Positions 1-7,946 of a stretch of DNA of 64,000 bases are shown piece after piece; positions within the stretch are counted from its first letter, which is position 1; every line of letters starts with the position of its first letter. Source of the DNA: Pseudomonadota bacterium (lineage in GTDB: Bacteria > Pseudomonadota > Alphaproteobacteria > Rhizobiales > Rhizobiaceae). A program made the position numbers and the translations under genes. Under the pieces are notes generated by a model. That model was not told where the DNA came from. It made no database searches and worked only from the letters and a program-made list of their open reading frames with translations. The stretch is from the NCBI GenBank assembly GCA_023444445.1, contig JAEXMK010000129.1, positions 9,300-73,299 of the forward strand, in the 5' to 3' direction.

Positions 1-210
1 GGCAAGATGGATCGCCGTCGTTTCCCCGCCGATGACATTGCCGTCAAGTTGAAGTTCCTGGCCAGCGATCCCGTGGCAAGCATCATGCCCGCCGTGAAGG
101 AAGGTCGTGTGTTCGAGATGGATGCGCAGGCGATGAATCCGACCATTCGGACCATCGAAGGTATTGAAACGCTGGCCGAGGCGATTTCGGCCGCTGGCCT
201 TGCCAAGTGA
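1..210 (+). CDS. Iron-siderophore ABC transporter binding protein, C-terminal fragment
   Basis: Only the last 69 codons are in the window; the gene starts upstream. The frame is open from base 1 and ends in TGA at 208-210. The visible part (PAVKEGRVFEMDAQAMNP, then a helix ending in ISAAGLAK) resembles the C-terminal lobe of FecB/BtuF-type periplasmic binding proteins, where a conserved 'A.k.grv' strand precedes the closing helix. The stop overlaps the GTG start of a FecCD permease (GTGA), so it is the first visible gene of a binding protein-permease-ATPase operon. The ligand, probably a ferric siderophore or haem-like metal complex, cannot be read from this fragment. Confidence 0.75.
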   Translation, partial: GKMDRRRFPADDIAVKLKFLASDPVASIMPAVKEGRVFEMDAQAMNPTIRTIEGIETLAEAISAAGLAK

Positions 211-1235
211 ACCGTTTCTCCACCCATCTTGGCAGGGCGGGGCTGGCATTTGCCGCGCTCGCCCTGCTGCTTGTCGCGCTGATGGCCGGGGCGGCCATCG
301 GCGAAACTGCCATCCCTCTGGATGTTGTAGCAAAGACGATTGCCAACCGCGTTTTCCACGCGGGTTATCCGCTTGAACCGCTTGATGAGGGCATCGTGTG
401 GAGTTACCGTCTCAGCCGCGCCGTTGTTGCCGCCTGCTGCGGGGCGTCGCTGGCGCTCGCCGGGGCGGTGCTGCAATCTCTTCTGCGTAACCCGCTTGCC
501 GATCCCTATATTCTCGGAATTTCCGCCGGCGCCTCCACCGGCGCCGTCGCCGTGGCGCTTCTGGGCTTCGGCGCGGGGTTTCTGACGATGCCGGCGGGCG
601 CACTCATCGGCGCTTTTGTCGCTTTTTCGCTGATCAGCCTTCTGGCTGTGCGGGCGGGGCATGGCAACAGCGCCATCATTCTGGCGGGCGTTGCCGGTTC
701 GCAGCTGTTCAACGCCATGACCTCCTTCATTGTCACTAAATCCGCCAATGCCGAACAGGCGCGCGGCATCATGTTCTGGCTGCTCGGCAATCTTTCCGGC
801 GTGCGCTGGCCGGATGTCTGGCTGGCACTACCGGTCAGCCTTGCGGGCCTTATCGTTTGTCTCTGGTACGCGCGGGCGCTCGATGCCTTCGCCTTCGGCG
901 GTCAGGCCGCAGCCTCGCTCGGCATTCCGGTGCGCTGGGTCTATACGGTGCTGATCTCCGTTTCCGCCATCATGACAGCTGCGATGGTGTCGCTGGTCGG
1001 CTCCATCGGTTTTGTCGGGCTCGTCATTCCCCACGCCGCGCGCATCTTCGTTGGTGTTCGCCATGGCATATTGCTGCCGGTGACGGCGCTGACCGGCGCG
1101 GTGTTCATGATTATCGCGGATATTCTCTCGCGTATCGTCATTCCGGGACAGGTGCTGCCGATCGGCGTCATCACCGCACTGGTCGGCGCGCCCGCCTTCG
1201 CCTTCATTCTGGGACAGAAGCGGGGGCGATCATGA
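207..1235 (+). CDS. FecCD-family ABC transporter permease
   Basis: A 342-residue polytopic inner-membrane protein of normal FecCD length. It forms the translocation channel of a metal-chelate importer. Many hydrophobic helices are visible, plus the family signatures LRNPLADPYILGISAGAS around residues 93-110 and GSIGFVGLVIPHAARI around residues 266-281 (the loop that contacts the ATPase). The start is GTG at 207, in a 4-base overlap with the preceding binding protein; the end overlaps the ATPase start (ATGA at 1232-1235). This is translationally coupled operon packing. Substrate is inferred as iron-siderophore from family and neighbours. Confidence 0.92.
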   Translation: MNRFSTHLGRAGLAFAALALLLVALMAGAAIGETAIPLDVVAKTIANRVFHAGYPLEPLDEGIVWSYRLSRAVVAACCGASLALAGAVLQSLLRNPLADPYILGISAGASTGAVAVALLGFGAGFLTMPAGALIGAFVAFSLISLLAVRAGHGNSAIILAGVAGSQLFNAMTSFIVTKSANAEQARGIMFWLLGNLSGVRWPDVWLALPVSLAGLIVCLWYARALDAFAFGGQAAASLGIPVRWVYTVLISVSAIMTAAMVSLVGSIGFVGLVIPHAARIFVGVRHGILLPVTALTGAVFMIIADILSRIVIPGQVLPIGVITALVGAPAFAFILGQKRGRS

Positions 1236-2032
1236 AATTATCCGCCCACGGCCTGCATTTTCATGCCGGCAATATCGATATCGTCCGCGACATTTCGCTT
1301 GATGTCGGCTCCGGGGAATTTCTCGGCATCATCGGTCCGAACGGGTCCGGCAAGAGCACGCTTCTGTCCATGCTGGCCGGCATCCGCAAACCGCGCCGGG
1401 GACACGTTACGCTTGGTGAGGTTCCACTTGGCTCATTGGGGCGGCGCGAGCTTGCCCGCCGGCTCGCCTTCGTTGAGCAGCAGGCTGAAACCACCGAGCG
1501 CATCACTGCGCGGCAGGCGGTAGAACTTGGACGGACGCCCTATCTCGGCCCGCTTTCCGCCTGGTCGCAGAATGACGACGCCATCGTTGATGCCGCGCTT
1601 GCCAATGTGGATATGGCCGACAAGGCGGAGCGGAGCTGGCACCACCTTTCCGGCGGTGAACGGCAGCGCCTGCATATTGCAAGAGCCCTGGCGCAGGAGC
1701 CGCACATCCTGCTGCTTGACGAACCAACCAATCACCTCGATATCGGACACCAGATCGGCCTGCTTGATCTGGTGCGCCGGCAGGGGCTGACGGTTGTGGC
1801 GGCGCTGCATGATCTCAATCATGCCGCCATGTTCTGCGACCGCGTCGCCATCATGCATCGGGGCGAGATGATCGCGGCCGGGCCGCCGCGCGAGGTCCTG
1901 ACGGCGGCAAGGATCGCCGACGTTTTCGGGGTTGAATGTGCGGTCAGCACCGATGAGGGCGGTTTTTCCCATATTCGTTTTCTGCCGGCCCATGGGCGGG
2001 TTGATCCAACAAGGAAAGTACTGGCACGATGA
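1232..2032 (+). CDS. FecE/FhuC-type ABC transporter ATPase
   Basis: A 266-residue ATPase energising the upstream permease. Walker A GPNGSGKST lies at about residues 35-43, signature LSGGERQRLHIARAL from about 139, Walker B ILLLDEPTNHLD near 160, and the H-loop in ALHDLNHA. The frame is open far upstream (to 857), but homology starts at ATG 1232 (MKLSAHGLHF), which overlaps the permease stop in ATGA; the upstream extension is only the permease read in another frame. Its own stop overlaps the cupredoxin start at 2029. Belongs to the FecE/FhuC/BtuD group for metal chelates or cobalamin. Confidence 0.92.
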   Translation: MKLSAHGLHFHAGNIDIVRDISLDVGSGEFLGIIGPNGSGKSTLLSMLAGIRKPRRGHVTLGEVPLGSLGRRELARRLAFVEQQAETTERITARQAVELGRTPYLGPLSAWSQNDDAIVDAALANVDMADKAERSWHHLSGGERQRLHIARALAQEPHILLLDEPTNHLDIGHQIGLLDLVRRQGLTVVAALHDLNHAAMFCDRVAIMHRGEMIAAGPPREVLTAARIADVFGVECAVSTDEGGFSHIRFLPAHGRVDPTRKVLAR

Positions 2033-2508
2033 AGACATCGACGACACTCGCAAGCACCGCCGCAAAGGCCAGGCTTTTTTGCGCCGCTGCCGCAATTGCG
2101 GTGGTGGCCACCGGATTTCCCCTTCATGCTTCAGCCGAGATTTTCGAGGTGAAGATGCTGAACCGGGGTGAAAAAGGCCCGATGGTGTTCGAGCCCGATT
2201 TCCTGGAAATCGCACCAGGCGACCGCGTGCGCTTCGTTCCCACCCACAAGAGCCACAACGCCGCGACCATTGATGGCATGGTCCCGGAGGGTGTCGAGGG
2301 GTTCAAAAGCCGGATCAATGATGAGTTCGAGACCGCGTTCGAAAAGCCGGGCTTTTACGGCATCAAATGCTCGCCGCATTACGGAATGGGCATGGTCATG
2401 CTGATCAAGGTGGGCGATGCAGCCCTGCCGCAAAGCTATAAGGAAGTCGACGTGCCCGGTCGGGCAAAGCCACGTCTTGATGATCTTTTCGAGCAGGCGG
2501 AAAAATGA
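2029..2508 (+). CDS. Pseudoazurin-like periplasmic cupredoxin
   Basis: A 159-residue precursor with a signal peptide of about 36 residues (cleavage after HASA). The mature part is a type 1 blue-copper protein: the four ligands of pseudoazurin are present with correct spacing, His76, Cys114 (in IKCSPHYGMGM), His117 and Met122. Such proteins are periplasmic one-electron carriers, usually feeding nitrite or nitrous-oxide reductase. Here the gene instead ends a FecCD-type ABC operon, overlapping the ATPase stop in ATGA, so it is probably co-translated with the transporter. A role in redox handling of the imported metal is inference. No denitrification gene is nearby. Confidence 0.88.
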   Translation: MKTSTTLASTAAKARLFCAAAAIAVVATGFPLHASAEIFEVKMLNRGEKGPMVFEPDFLEIAPGDRVRFVPTHKSHNAATIDGMVPEGVEGFKSRINDEFETAFEKPGFYGIKCSPHYGMGMVMLIKVGDAALPQSYKEVDVPGRAKPRLDDLFEQAEK

Positions 2509-2580
2509 GTATTCTGCGGAAGTCTTGGGAGTGGCCGTCTGGATTTTTCTGCATGCAGACGAAGCCCGGAAACCTTTCGT

Positions 2581-2670
2581 CCGTCATGCTCGGCCTGTCC
2601 CGAGCTTCCGCAACACTTTAATTTTGCGATACGTGATTGGATCCTTGAGACAGGCCCGAGGAGGACGTCG
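2581..2670. repeat. Intergenic palindromic repeat element (RIME-like)
   Basis: The gap after the cupredoxin gene contains CTCGGCCTGTCCCGAG and, about 45 bases later, an imperfect inverted copy TTGAGACAGGCCCGAG. This resembles the mobile palindromic repeats scattered between genes in Rhizobiaceae. It could also act as a transcription terminator or mRNA stabiliser between the convergent cupredoxin and methyltransferase genes, though it has no T run. Confidence 0.5.
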
Positions 2671-2704
2671 TGTATGCGGATAGTGAAGGGGACTGCGGCC
2701 TTCC

Positions 2705-3529
2705 TCAGCCCTTGCTAGAAGTATCCGGCTTCACCGCACACACCGCATATCGATGCTGCAGCCCGCGCAGGATGCCCTTCAGCAGGCTGAAGTTTTTCGC
2801 CTGGGCGCGATGGATGGCCTGAAGTTCCTGATCGATCGAGACAGGCTCGAAACCGGCCGCATGCAACATCGTCGCGACATCGCCGGCCCTTGCACCCTTC
2901 GAAAAATAGACCCGCGAGAGAATGCTGTTGAAGGTGTTTTCCGGGTCCGCCGGCTTGTGCGGCTGGTCCGGTTTGACGAGGCCGATACTCTCCAGGCCGG
3001 CGGCCAGTTTTTTCACCAGCTTTTCGCGCCAGCCGGTATTCACGAAATCGCCGTCGACGATCAGAAGCCGCCCGCCGGGTTTCAGAACACGGAACCATTC
3101 GGCAAAGCTTGCCTGCGGGTCCACCAGCGTCCAGACGAGATGGCGGGTGATAATGACGTCGGCGCTTTCATCCGGCTCCATCGTATTTTCGGCATCGCCG
3201 ACAAAAAAGCGGATGTTGCGCCCACGGCTTTTCGCCTTTTCCCGGGCAAGGGCCAGCATCGTTTCCGACCAGTCCATGCCGGTGACCTGAAAACCGAGAT
3301 CATCCATGAGATGCGAGATGACGCCGGTACCACTGGCAAGATCAAGCGCCTTGCGGCGCTCGCCGCGGCCCAGATGTTTCAGGATAAGCGCGTGCCAGGC
3401 TTCACGTTCGTCTTCGGAGAAAATTTCGTGTCCGGGTGAGAGGTCGAAAGTCGCGGCGCGGCCGGACCAATAGGCCTTTATCTCGTCTCTAAGACTGTCG
3501 TTTTTACCGTAATGGATAGTGTCGATCAT
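2705..3529 (-). CDS. Class I SAM-dependent methyltransferase
   Basis: A 274-residue soluble protein with a Rossmann methyltransferase fold: motif I ALDLASGTGVISHLM at about residues 61-75, an acidic residue after beta-2 in TGMDWSE, motif II/post-I GDAENTMEPDESADVIITRH, and FRVLKPGGRLLIVDGDF typical of UbiE/Methyltransf_11 proteins. The acceptor substrate is unknown. It diverges from an iron-type ABC operon, with only 113 bp between the starts and an IRO-like palindrome in that gap, so co-regulation by iron is likely. A role in modifying or releasing an imported chelate is possible but is inference. Confidence 0.85.
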   Translation of the reverse strand: MIDTIHYGKNDSLRDEIKAYWSGRAATFDLSPGHEIFSEDEREAWHALILKHLGRGERRKALDLASGTGVISHLMDDLGFQVTGMDWSETMLALAREKAKSRGRNIRFFVGDAENTMEPDESADVIITRHLVWTLVDPQASFAEWFRVLKPGGRLLIVDGDFVNTGWREKLVKKLAAGLESIGLVKPDQPHKPADPENTFNSILSRVYFSKGARAGDVATMLHAAGFEPVSIDQELQAIHRAQAKNFSLLKGILRGLQHRYAVCAVKPDTSSKG

Positions 3530-3582
3530 TGGTCTTCAGCTCATGCACCGGTCAGTTAAGAATGGCTCTAAAACATAAATGT

Positions 3583-3597
3583 TGACTAGTACAGTCA
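3583..3597. promoter_or_regulatory. IRO-box-like operator (putative RirA site)
   Basis: TGACTAGTACAGTCA fits the rhizobial iron-responsive operator TGA-N9-TCA and is a perfect inverted repeat TGACT-N5-AGTCA. It overlaps a plausible -35 (TTGACT at 3582), with a weak -10 (ATACAG or TAATAC, 3603-3610) downstream on the plus strand. It sits between the divergent methyltransferase and binding-protein genes. RirA is known to repress iron-uptake genes through such boxes when iron is sufficient; binding here is inferred from the motif. Confidence 0.7.
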
Positions 3598-3642
3598 GAA
3601 AATAATACAGCCGCGCCAGTCAACACTGGAGAGCAATATCCG

Positions 3643-4776
3643 ATGCGCATTTCAGCCAAATCCGCGGCACTTGCCCTTGGCCTTCTCGTATCTGCCGCAT
3701 GGCCGGCATTTGCCGAAAAGGTCACCGTCAAGGATGTCACGGGCCGCGATGTCGAAGTCAATGTGCCCGTTTCGCATGTGATCCTCGGCGAAGGCCGGCA
3801 GATCTATTTCCTGGCTGCGCTCGACAAGGAAAACCCTTTCCAGCATGTGGTGGGCTGGCGTGACGACCTTGGCAAAGCCGACCCGGAAACCTATGCGGCC
3901 TATCTCGCGAAGTATCCTGAGATTGCCAAGCTTCCGACTTTTGGCGGCATGAAGGACGGCACCTTCGATATCGAGCAGGCCATTGCGCTGAAGCCTGATG
4001 TCATCCTGATGAACATCGACGCGAAGACGGCCACGCAGGAGGCCGGTTACATCGAGAAACTCGAGAAGGTTGGCATTCCGCTGGTCTATGTTGATTTCCG
4101 TGAAAAGCCTATGGAAAACACCGAGCCGAGCATGCGCCTCATGGGCAAGCTGACGGGCAAGGAAAAGATCGCCGAGGACTTCATCAAGTTCCGCGCTGAT
4201 GCCATCGCCAAGGTCACTGATACGCTTGAAAAGGCAAATCCGAAGAGGCCCGTCGTGTTCATGGAACGCGCCGGCGGTTACTCCGACGATTGCTGCATGT
4301 CCTTCGGCAACGAGAATTTCGGCAGGATGGTCGAGCTTGCCGGCGGCATCAATATGGCCAAGGACATCATTCCCGGCACTTTTGGTAACGTCAATCCGGA
4401 ACAGATCATCGCCTCCAACCCGGAGCAGATCATCATCACCGGCGGCAACTGGGACGGTTATGTTCCTGGTGGCAACTGGGTCGGCGTCGGTTATGGCGCG
4501 GATATGAAGGAAGCCCATCGCAAGCTTGAAAACCTTACCAAGCGTCCGGCTTTCACCGGCGTGCAGGCGGTCAAGGACGGCAATGTCCACGCCATCTGGC
4601 ACCAGTTCTACAACAACCCGTACCAGTTCGTGGCTATCCAGGAAATCGCCAAGTGGCTGCATCCTGATCTCTTCAGGGATCTCGACCCCGAGGCCACCTT
4701 CAAGGAACTGCATGCACGCTTCCTGCCGCTTGACTACAAGCCCGGCTACTTCGTGTCGCTGAAGGACGCGAAGTAA
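3643..4776 (+). CDS. Iron-type ABC transporter periplasmic binding protein (first of tandem pair)
   Basis: A 377-residue precursor with an Ala/Leu-rich signal peptide cleaved near AFA-EK (about residue 24). It has the two-lobed FecB/BtuF-like fold: VTVKDVTGRDVEVNVP at the start, WRDDLGKADPETYAAYLAKYPEIAKLP, FDIEQAIALKPDVIL, and a C-terminal NVHAIWHQFYNNPYQFV. It is longer than typical FhuD/BtuF proteins. An adjacent pair Cys217-Cys218 (DDCCMSFGNENFG) lies in the middle, at the same position as in the neighbouring paralogue. First gene of a four-gene operon behind an IRO-like box. The ligand is probably an iron complex (inferred). Confidence 0.88.
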   Translation: MRISAKSAALALGLLVSAAWPAFAEKVTVKDVTGRDVEVNVPVSHVILGEGRQIYFLAALDKENPFQHVVGWRDDLGKADPETYAAYLAKYPEIAKLPTFGGMKDGTFDIEQAIALKPDVILMNIDAKTATQEAGYIEKLEKVGIPLVYVDFREKPMENTEPSMRLMGKLTGKEKIAEDFIKFRADAIAKVTDTLEKANPKRPVVFMERAGGYSDDCCMSFGNENFGRMVELAGGINMAKDIIPGTFGNVNPEQIIASNPEQIIITGGNWDGYVPGGNWVGVGYGADMKEAHRKLENLTKRPAFTGVQAVKDGNVHAIWHQFYNNPYQFVAIQEIAKWLHPDLFRDLDPEATFKELHARFLPLDYKPGYFVSLKDAK

Positions 4777-4813
4777 TTCAGGGACGGTGAAGGGGAGCGC
4801 CGTCCGATCGATG

Positions 4814-4841
4814 GATGAAGCCGCAGCGATGCGGTTTCATC
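4814..4841 (+). other. Stem-loop between tandem binding-protein genes
   Basis: GATGAAGCCGC and GCGGTTTCATC pair through 11 positions (one G-U) around a 6-base loop. No T run follows. A second possible stem, GGACGG with CCGTCC, lies just upstream (4783-4806). Such a structure after a binding-protein gene often stabilises the upstream message or tunes downstream expression; function here is inferred. Confidence 0.5.
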
Positions 4842-4872
4842 GTTCTGCTTAGGAACTCAGTGAGGATTTCTC

Positions 4873-6012
4873 ATGCGGCTCAACGCTCTCAGGCATCTTG
4901 CGGTGCTCGCCTTTTCCCTTCTCGCCGTTACGGCACATGCCGGGGAGATTACCGACGTCGCTGGGCGTAAGGTCGAGCTAGACCTGCCGGCCAAGCGCAT
5001 CATCGTTGGCGAGGCTCGCCAGGTGCATGTGATCGCTGCGCTCAAGGGCGATCACACCTTCGATACCATCGTCGGCTGGCGTGACGATCTTCTCAAGAAG
5101 GACCCGGACAGCTACGCCGCCTATGTCGAGCGTTTCCCCGAGATCGAAAAACTGCCGCGTTTCGGGTATGTGCCGCAGGGCGATTTCAGCCTGGAAACGG
5201 CCATCACCCTGTCGCCGGACGTGATCACCCTCAATCTGGAAGCGGAAAAGTCCGCGAAGGAAAGTGGTTTCGAAGACAAGGCCGCGGCCGCCGGTATCAA
5301 GGTCATCTATCTCGATTTTCGTCTGAATCCCGAAAAAAACAGCGAAGCCTCCATCGAAATCCTCGGCAAACTCTTTGGTGCAGAAAGGCGCGCCAAGGAA
5401 TTCATCGCCTATCGACGTGCTGAAATCGCCCGCGTGACCGATCGCCTTGCCGGCGTCAAGGACCTGAAGCGCCCCAAGGTCTTCATCGAACGTGCACCTG
5501 GCATTTCCGGTGAGGACAATTGCTGCCGCACCTTTGGTCCGGTCAATTTCGGCGCGATGGTCGATCTCGCCGGCGGTCACAATATCGCCGACGGTATCAT
5601 CAAGACGACCTTCGGTGATCTCAATCCCGAGCAGCTCGTGATCGCCGATCCCGACCACGTCATCGTCACCGGCTCCAACTGGGCGGCCGAATCCGATATA
5701 AACCAGTTCGTTCCCGTCGGACGTGGCGCCGATATGGCCCTTTCCCGCGAGAGGCTTGCCAATCTGATGAAGCGCACGCCGTTTCCGGAACTGAACGCCG
5801 TCAAGCAAGGCAATGTCCACGCCGTCTGGCACCAGTTCTACGGCGCGCCTTACGAGTTCTTCCCGATCCAGCAATTCGCCAAGTGGTTTCATGCCGATCT
5901 CTTTGCCGATCTCGATCCGGAAAAGAATTTTGAGGAATTCCACCGGAAATTCCTCCCCATCACCTATAAGCCGGGCTATTTCGCCTCGCTCGAAAAAGGT
6001 TTGAACCAATGA
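4873..6012 (+). CDS. Iron-type ABC transporter periplasmic binding protein (second of tandem pair)
   Basis: A 379-residue precursor with signal peptide MRLNALRHLAVLAFSLLAV and cleavage near AHA-GE. It is a clear paralogue of the gene just upstream, aligning end to end: WRDDLLKKDPDSYAAYVERFPEIEKLP, TLSPDVITLNLEAEK, NVHAVWHQFYGAPYEF and ITYKPGYFASLEKG. The Cys217-Cys218 pair is kept (EDNCCRTFGPVNFG). Its stop overlaps the permease start (ATGA, 6009-6012), so this copy is the one tightly coupled to the channel. Two binding proteins serving one permease suggests widened ligand range; that is inference. Confidence 0.88.
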   Translation: MRLNALRHLAVLAFSLLAVTAHAGEITDVAGRKVELDLPAKRIIVGEARQVHVIAALKGDHTFDTIVGWRDDLLKKDPDSYAAYVERFPEIEKLPRFGYVPQGDFSLETAITLSPDVITLNLEAEKSAKESGFEDKAAAAGIKVIYLDFRLNPEKNSEASIEILGKLFGAERRAKEFIAYRRAEIARVTDRLAGVKDLKRPKVFIERAPGISGEDNCCRTFGPVNFGAMVDLAGGHNIADGIIKTTFGDLNPEQLVIADPDHVIVTGSNWAAESDINQFVPVGRGADMALSRERLANLMKRTPFPELNAVKQGNVHAVWHQFYGAPYEFFPIQQFAKWFHADLFADLDPEKNFEEFHRKFLPITYKPGYFASLEKGLNQ

Positions 6013-7076
6013 CTTCGCTGAATGAAAGCGCCGTTGGCGTCAGCGGGCGCGATCAATACCGCGCCCTTGCCGCGCGCAGGATCCTCATCCTCGTCGGGCT
6101 TTTCCTTGCCCTGTGTTTCAGCATGGCCGCAGACATGGCACTCGGCCCGGCGCGTTATACGTTCTCCGAAGTTCTGGCGACCATCGCCGACCCGGCAGCC
6201 GTCGGAAACCAGCTTCGGGTGGTGATCTGGGATATCCGCATGCCGATCGCGCTGATGGCGGTTACCGTGGGTGCCTCCCTTTCTGTTGCGGGCGCGCAGA
6301 TGCAGACCATCCTGTCCAACCCGCTCGCCAGTCCCTTCACGCTCGGCATTTCGGCTGCTGCAAGCTTCGGCGCGGCGCTGGCGCTTGTCGGTGGCGTGGC
6401 GATCTTTCCGGGAGCGGTGCATTACATGGTGCCGATCAACGCCTTCATCATGGCTATGGTCGCCGCGCTCTTCATCCATTTCGCTTCAACGATGCGGGGC
6501 GTGACGGTGGAAACCATCGTGCTACTTGGTATCGCCCTCGTTTTCACCTTCAATGCGGCGCTATCGCTGCTCGAATATCTGGCGTCCGAACAGGCACTCG
6601 CTGCCGTGGTTTTCTGGACCATGGGCAGCCTGACCAAGGCGACCTGGGACAAGGTTTACATCACGGGTGCCATCCTGCTGGTCACCGTGCCGCTGTTCAT
6701 GCGCAATGCCTGGGCGCTGACGGCGCTGAGGCTTGGCGACGACAAGGCTGCCAGCATGGGCATCAATGTACGCAGGCTGCGCCTGACGACCATGCTGACG
6801 GTCAGCCTTCTGGCCGCCATTCCGGTTTCCTTCGTCGGCACCATCGGGTTCGTCGGGCTGGTCGGTCCGCACATCGCCCGTATGGTGGTGGGTGAAGACC
6901 AGCGTTTCTTCCTACCGGGCTCGATCATCTGCGGCGCGCTGCTTCTGTCGGCAACCTCGGTCATCAGCAAAATCCTCATTCCCGGTGCGATCCTGCCGAT
7001 CGGCGTCATCACGGCGCTTGTTGGCGTACCTTTCTTCTTCGCGCTCATTTTCGGCAATAGGAGACGCGCATGGTAA
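6009..7076 (+). CDS. FecCD-family ABC transporter permease
   Basis: A 355-residue integral membrane protein of the FecCD family. It shows an N-terminal helix (ILILVGLFLALCFSMAADMA), ILSNPLASPFTLGISAAASF near residues 100-119, the ATPase-contact region GTIGFVGLVGPHIARMVVG at about 277-295, and a terminal ILPIGVITALVGVPFFFALIF. It is the channel for the two upstream binding proteins. It overlaps its neighbours at both ends (ATGA with the binding protein, 7 bases with the ATPase). The other FecCD permease in the window (207-1235) is a relative, but the two belong to separate operons. Confidence 0.92.
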   Translation: MTSLNESAVGVSGRDQYRALAARRILILVGLFLALCFSMAADMALGPARYTFSEVLATIADPAAVGNQLRVVIWDIRMPIALMAVTVGASLSVAGAQMQTILSNPLASPFTLGISAAASFGAALALVGGVAIFPGAVHYMVPINAFIMAMVAALFIHFASTMRGVTVETIVLLGIALVFTFNAALSLLEYLASEQALAAVVFWTMGSLTKATWDKVYITGAILLVTVPLFMRNAWALTALRLGDDKAASMGINVRRLRLTTMLTVSLLAAIPVSFVGTIGFVGLVGPHIARMVVGEDQRFFLPGSIICGALLLSATSVISKILIPGAILPIGVITALVGVPFFFALIFGNRRRAW

Positions 7077-7822
7077 TGCTCGCACTGAAGGATGTCGGGG
7101 CTGCCTATGGCCGCACCACGGTCCTCTCCAAGGTCGGCATCGACACGCTGGAAAGCGGCAGTGTTACGGCCGTGATCGGCCCTAACGCCGCCGGCAAGTC
7201 GACGCTTTTCAAGCGTATCGCCAGCCTCATTTCCGGCCCGGGCCTGGTTGAACTGTCGGACACGGCCCGCGGCAACCGCGCCATCTGCTACATGCCGCAG
7301 GATACCGGTGCCAACGCCGTGCTGACGGTTTACGAATCCGTGCTTCTTTCCGCCAACCAGGGCGGTGGCTGGCGCGTTCACGATGATGAGCTGTTCGAGA
7401 TCGACGCTATTCTCAAGGCGCTGAAAATCCACGATCTTGCCTTCCGCGGCCTCGGCGAACTGTCCGGCGGCCAGCGGCAGCTTGTGTCGCTGGCACAGGC
7501 GCTCGCCCGCAAGCCGGAAGTGCTGCTGATGGACGAGCCGACCTCCGCGCTCGATCTTCACAGGCAGATCGAGGTTTTGGGGTTCGTCTCCGATCTCGCA
7601 CAGAAGACCGGCATGATCGTGCTGATCGCCCTGCATGACCTCAACCATGCGCTTCGGTATTGTGAAAATACGATGGTGATTGCGCGCGGTGAAATGGTGG
7701 TGAGCGGCAGCACCGAAGCGGTGATTACGCCTGCCATGCTGCGCGATATCTATCGCATCGATGCGCGCATCGAGCCATGCTCGCAGGGCAGGCCGATGGT
7801 TATCGTCGACGGGGCGATCTGA
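7070..7822 (+). CDS. FecE/FhuC-type ABC transporter ATPase
   Basis: A 250-residue ATPase with Walker A GPNAAGKST, signature LSGGQRQLVSLAQAL, Walker [13 protein letters not shown] and switch His in ALHDLNHAL. It powers the permease immediately upstream and ends the iron-regulated operon. Two start codons lie in frame, 7070 (MVMLALKD) and 7076; 7070 is kept because it gives normal operon overlap. No obvious hairpin terminator follows; the gap to the next gene is 124 bp. Confidence 0.9.
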   Translation: MVMLALKDVGAAYGRTTVLSKVGIDTLESGSVTAVIGPNAAGKSTLFKRIASLISGPGLVELSDTARGNRAICYMPQDTGANAVLTVYESVLLSANQGGGWRVHDDELFEIDAILKALKIHDLAFRGLGELSGGQRQLVSLAQALARKPEVLLMDEPTSALDLHRQIEVLGFVSDLAQKTGMIVLIALHDLNHALRYCENTMVIARGEMVVSGSTEAVITPAMLRDIYRIDARIEPCSQGRPMVIVDGAI

Positions 7823-7946
7823 CAGCCGCGGCGGTGTATGCACAGTCTGGTAGGTAATTTGTTGTGGTACAAGGCCGAAGCAAATGCCGTTATCTTTAAG
7901 ATGAAAGTTCGACCGGTGCCGCTTCATTCTGCGGTGCGGGCACATC

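Noticed and set aside
6656..7945. Long minus-strand open frame opposite the FecCD permease and ATPase
   Set aside because: Runs across the end of one gene and the whole of another and has no domain similarity.
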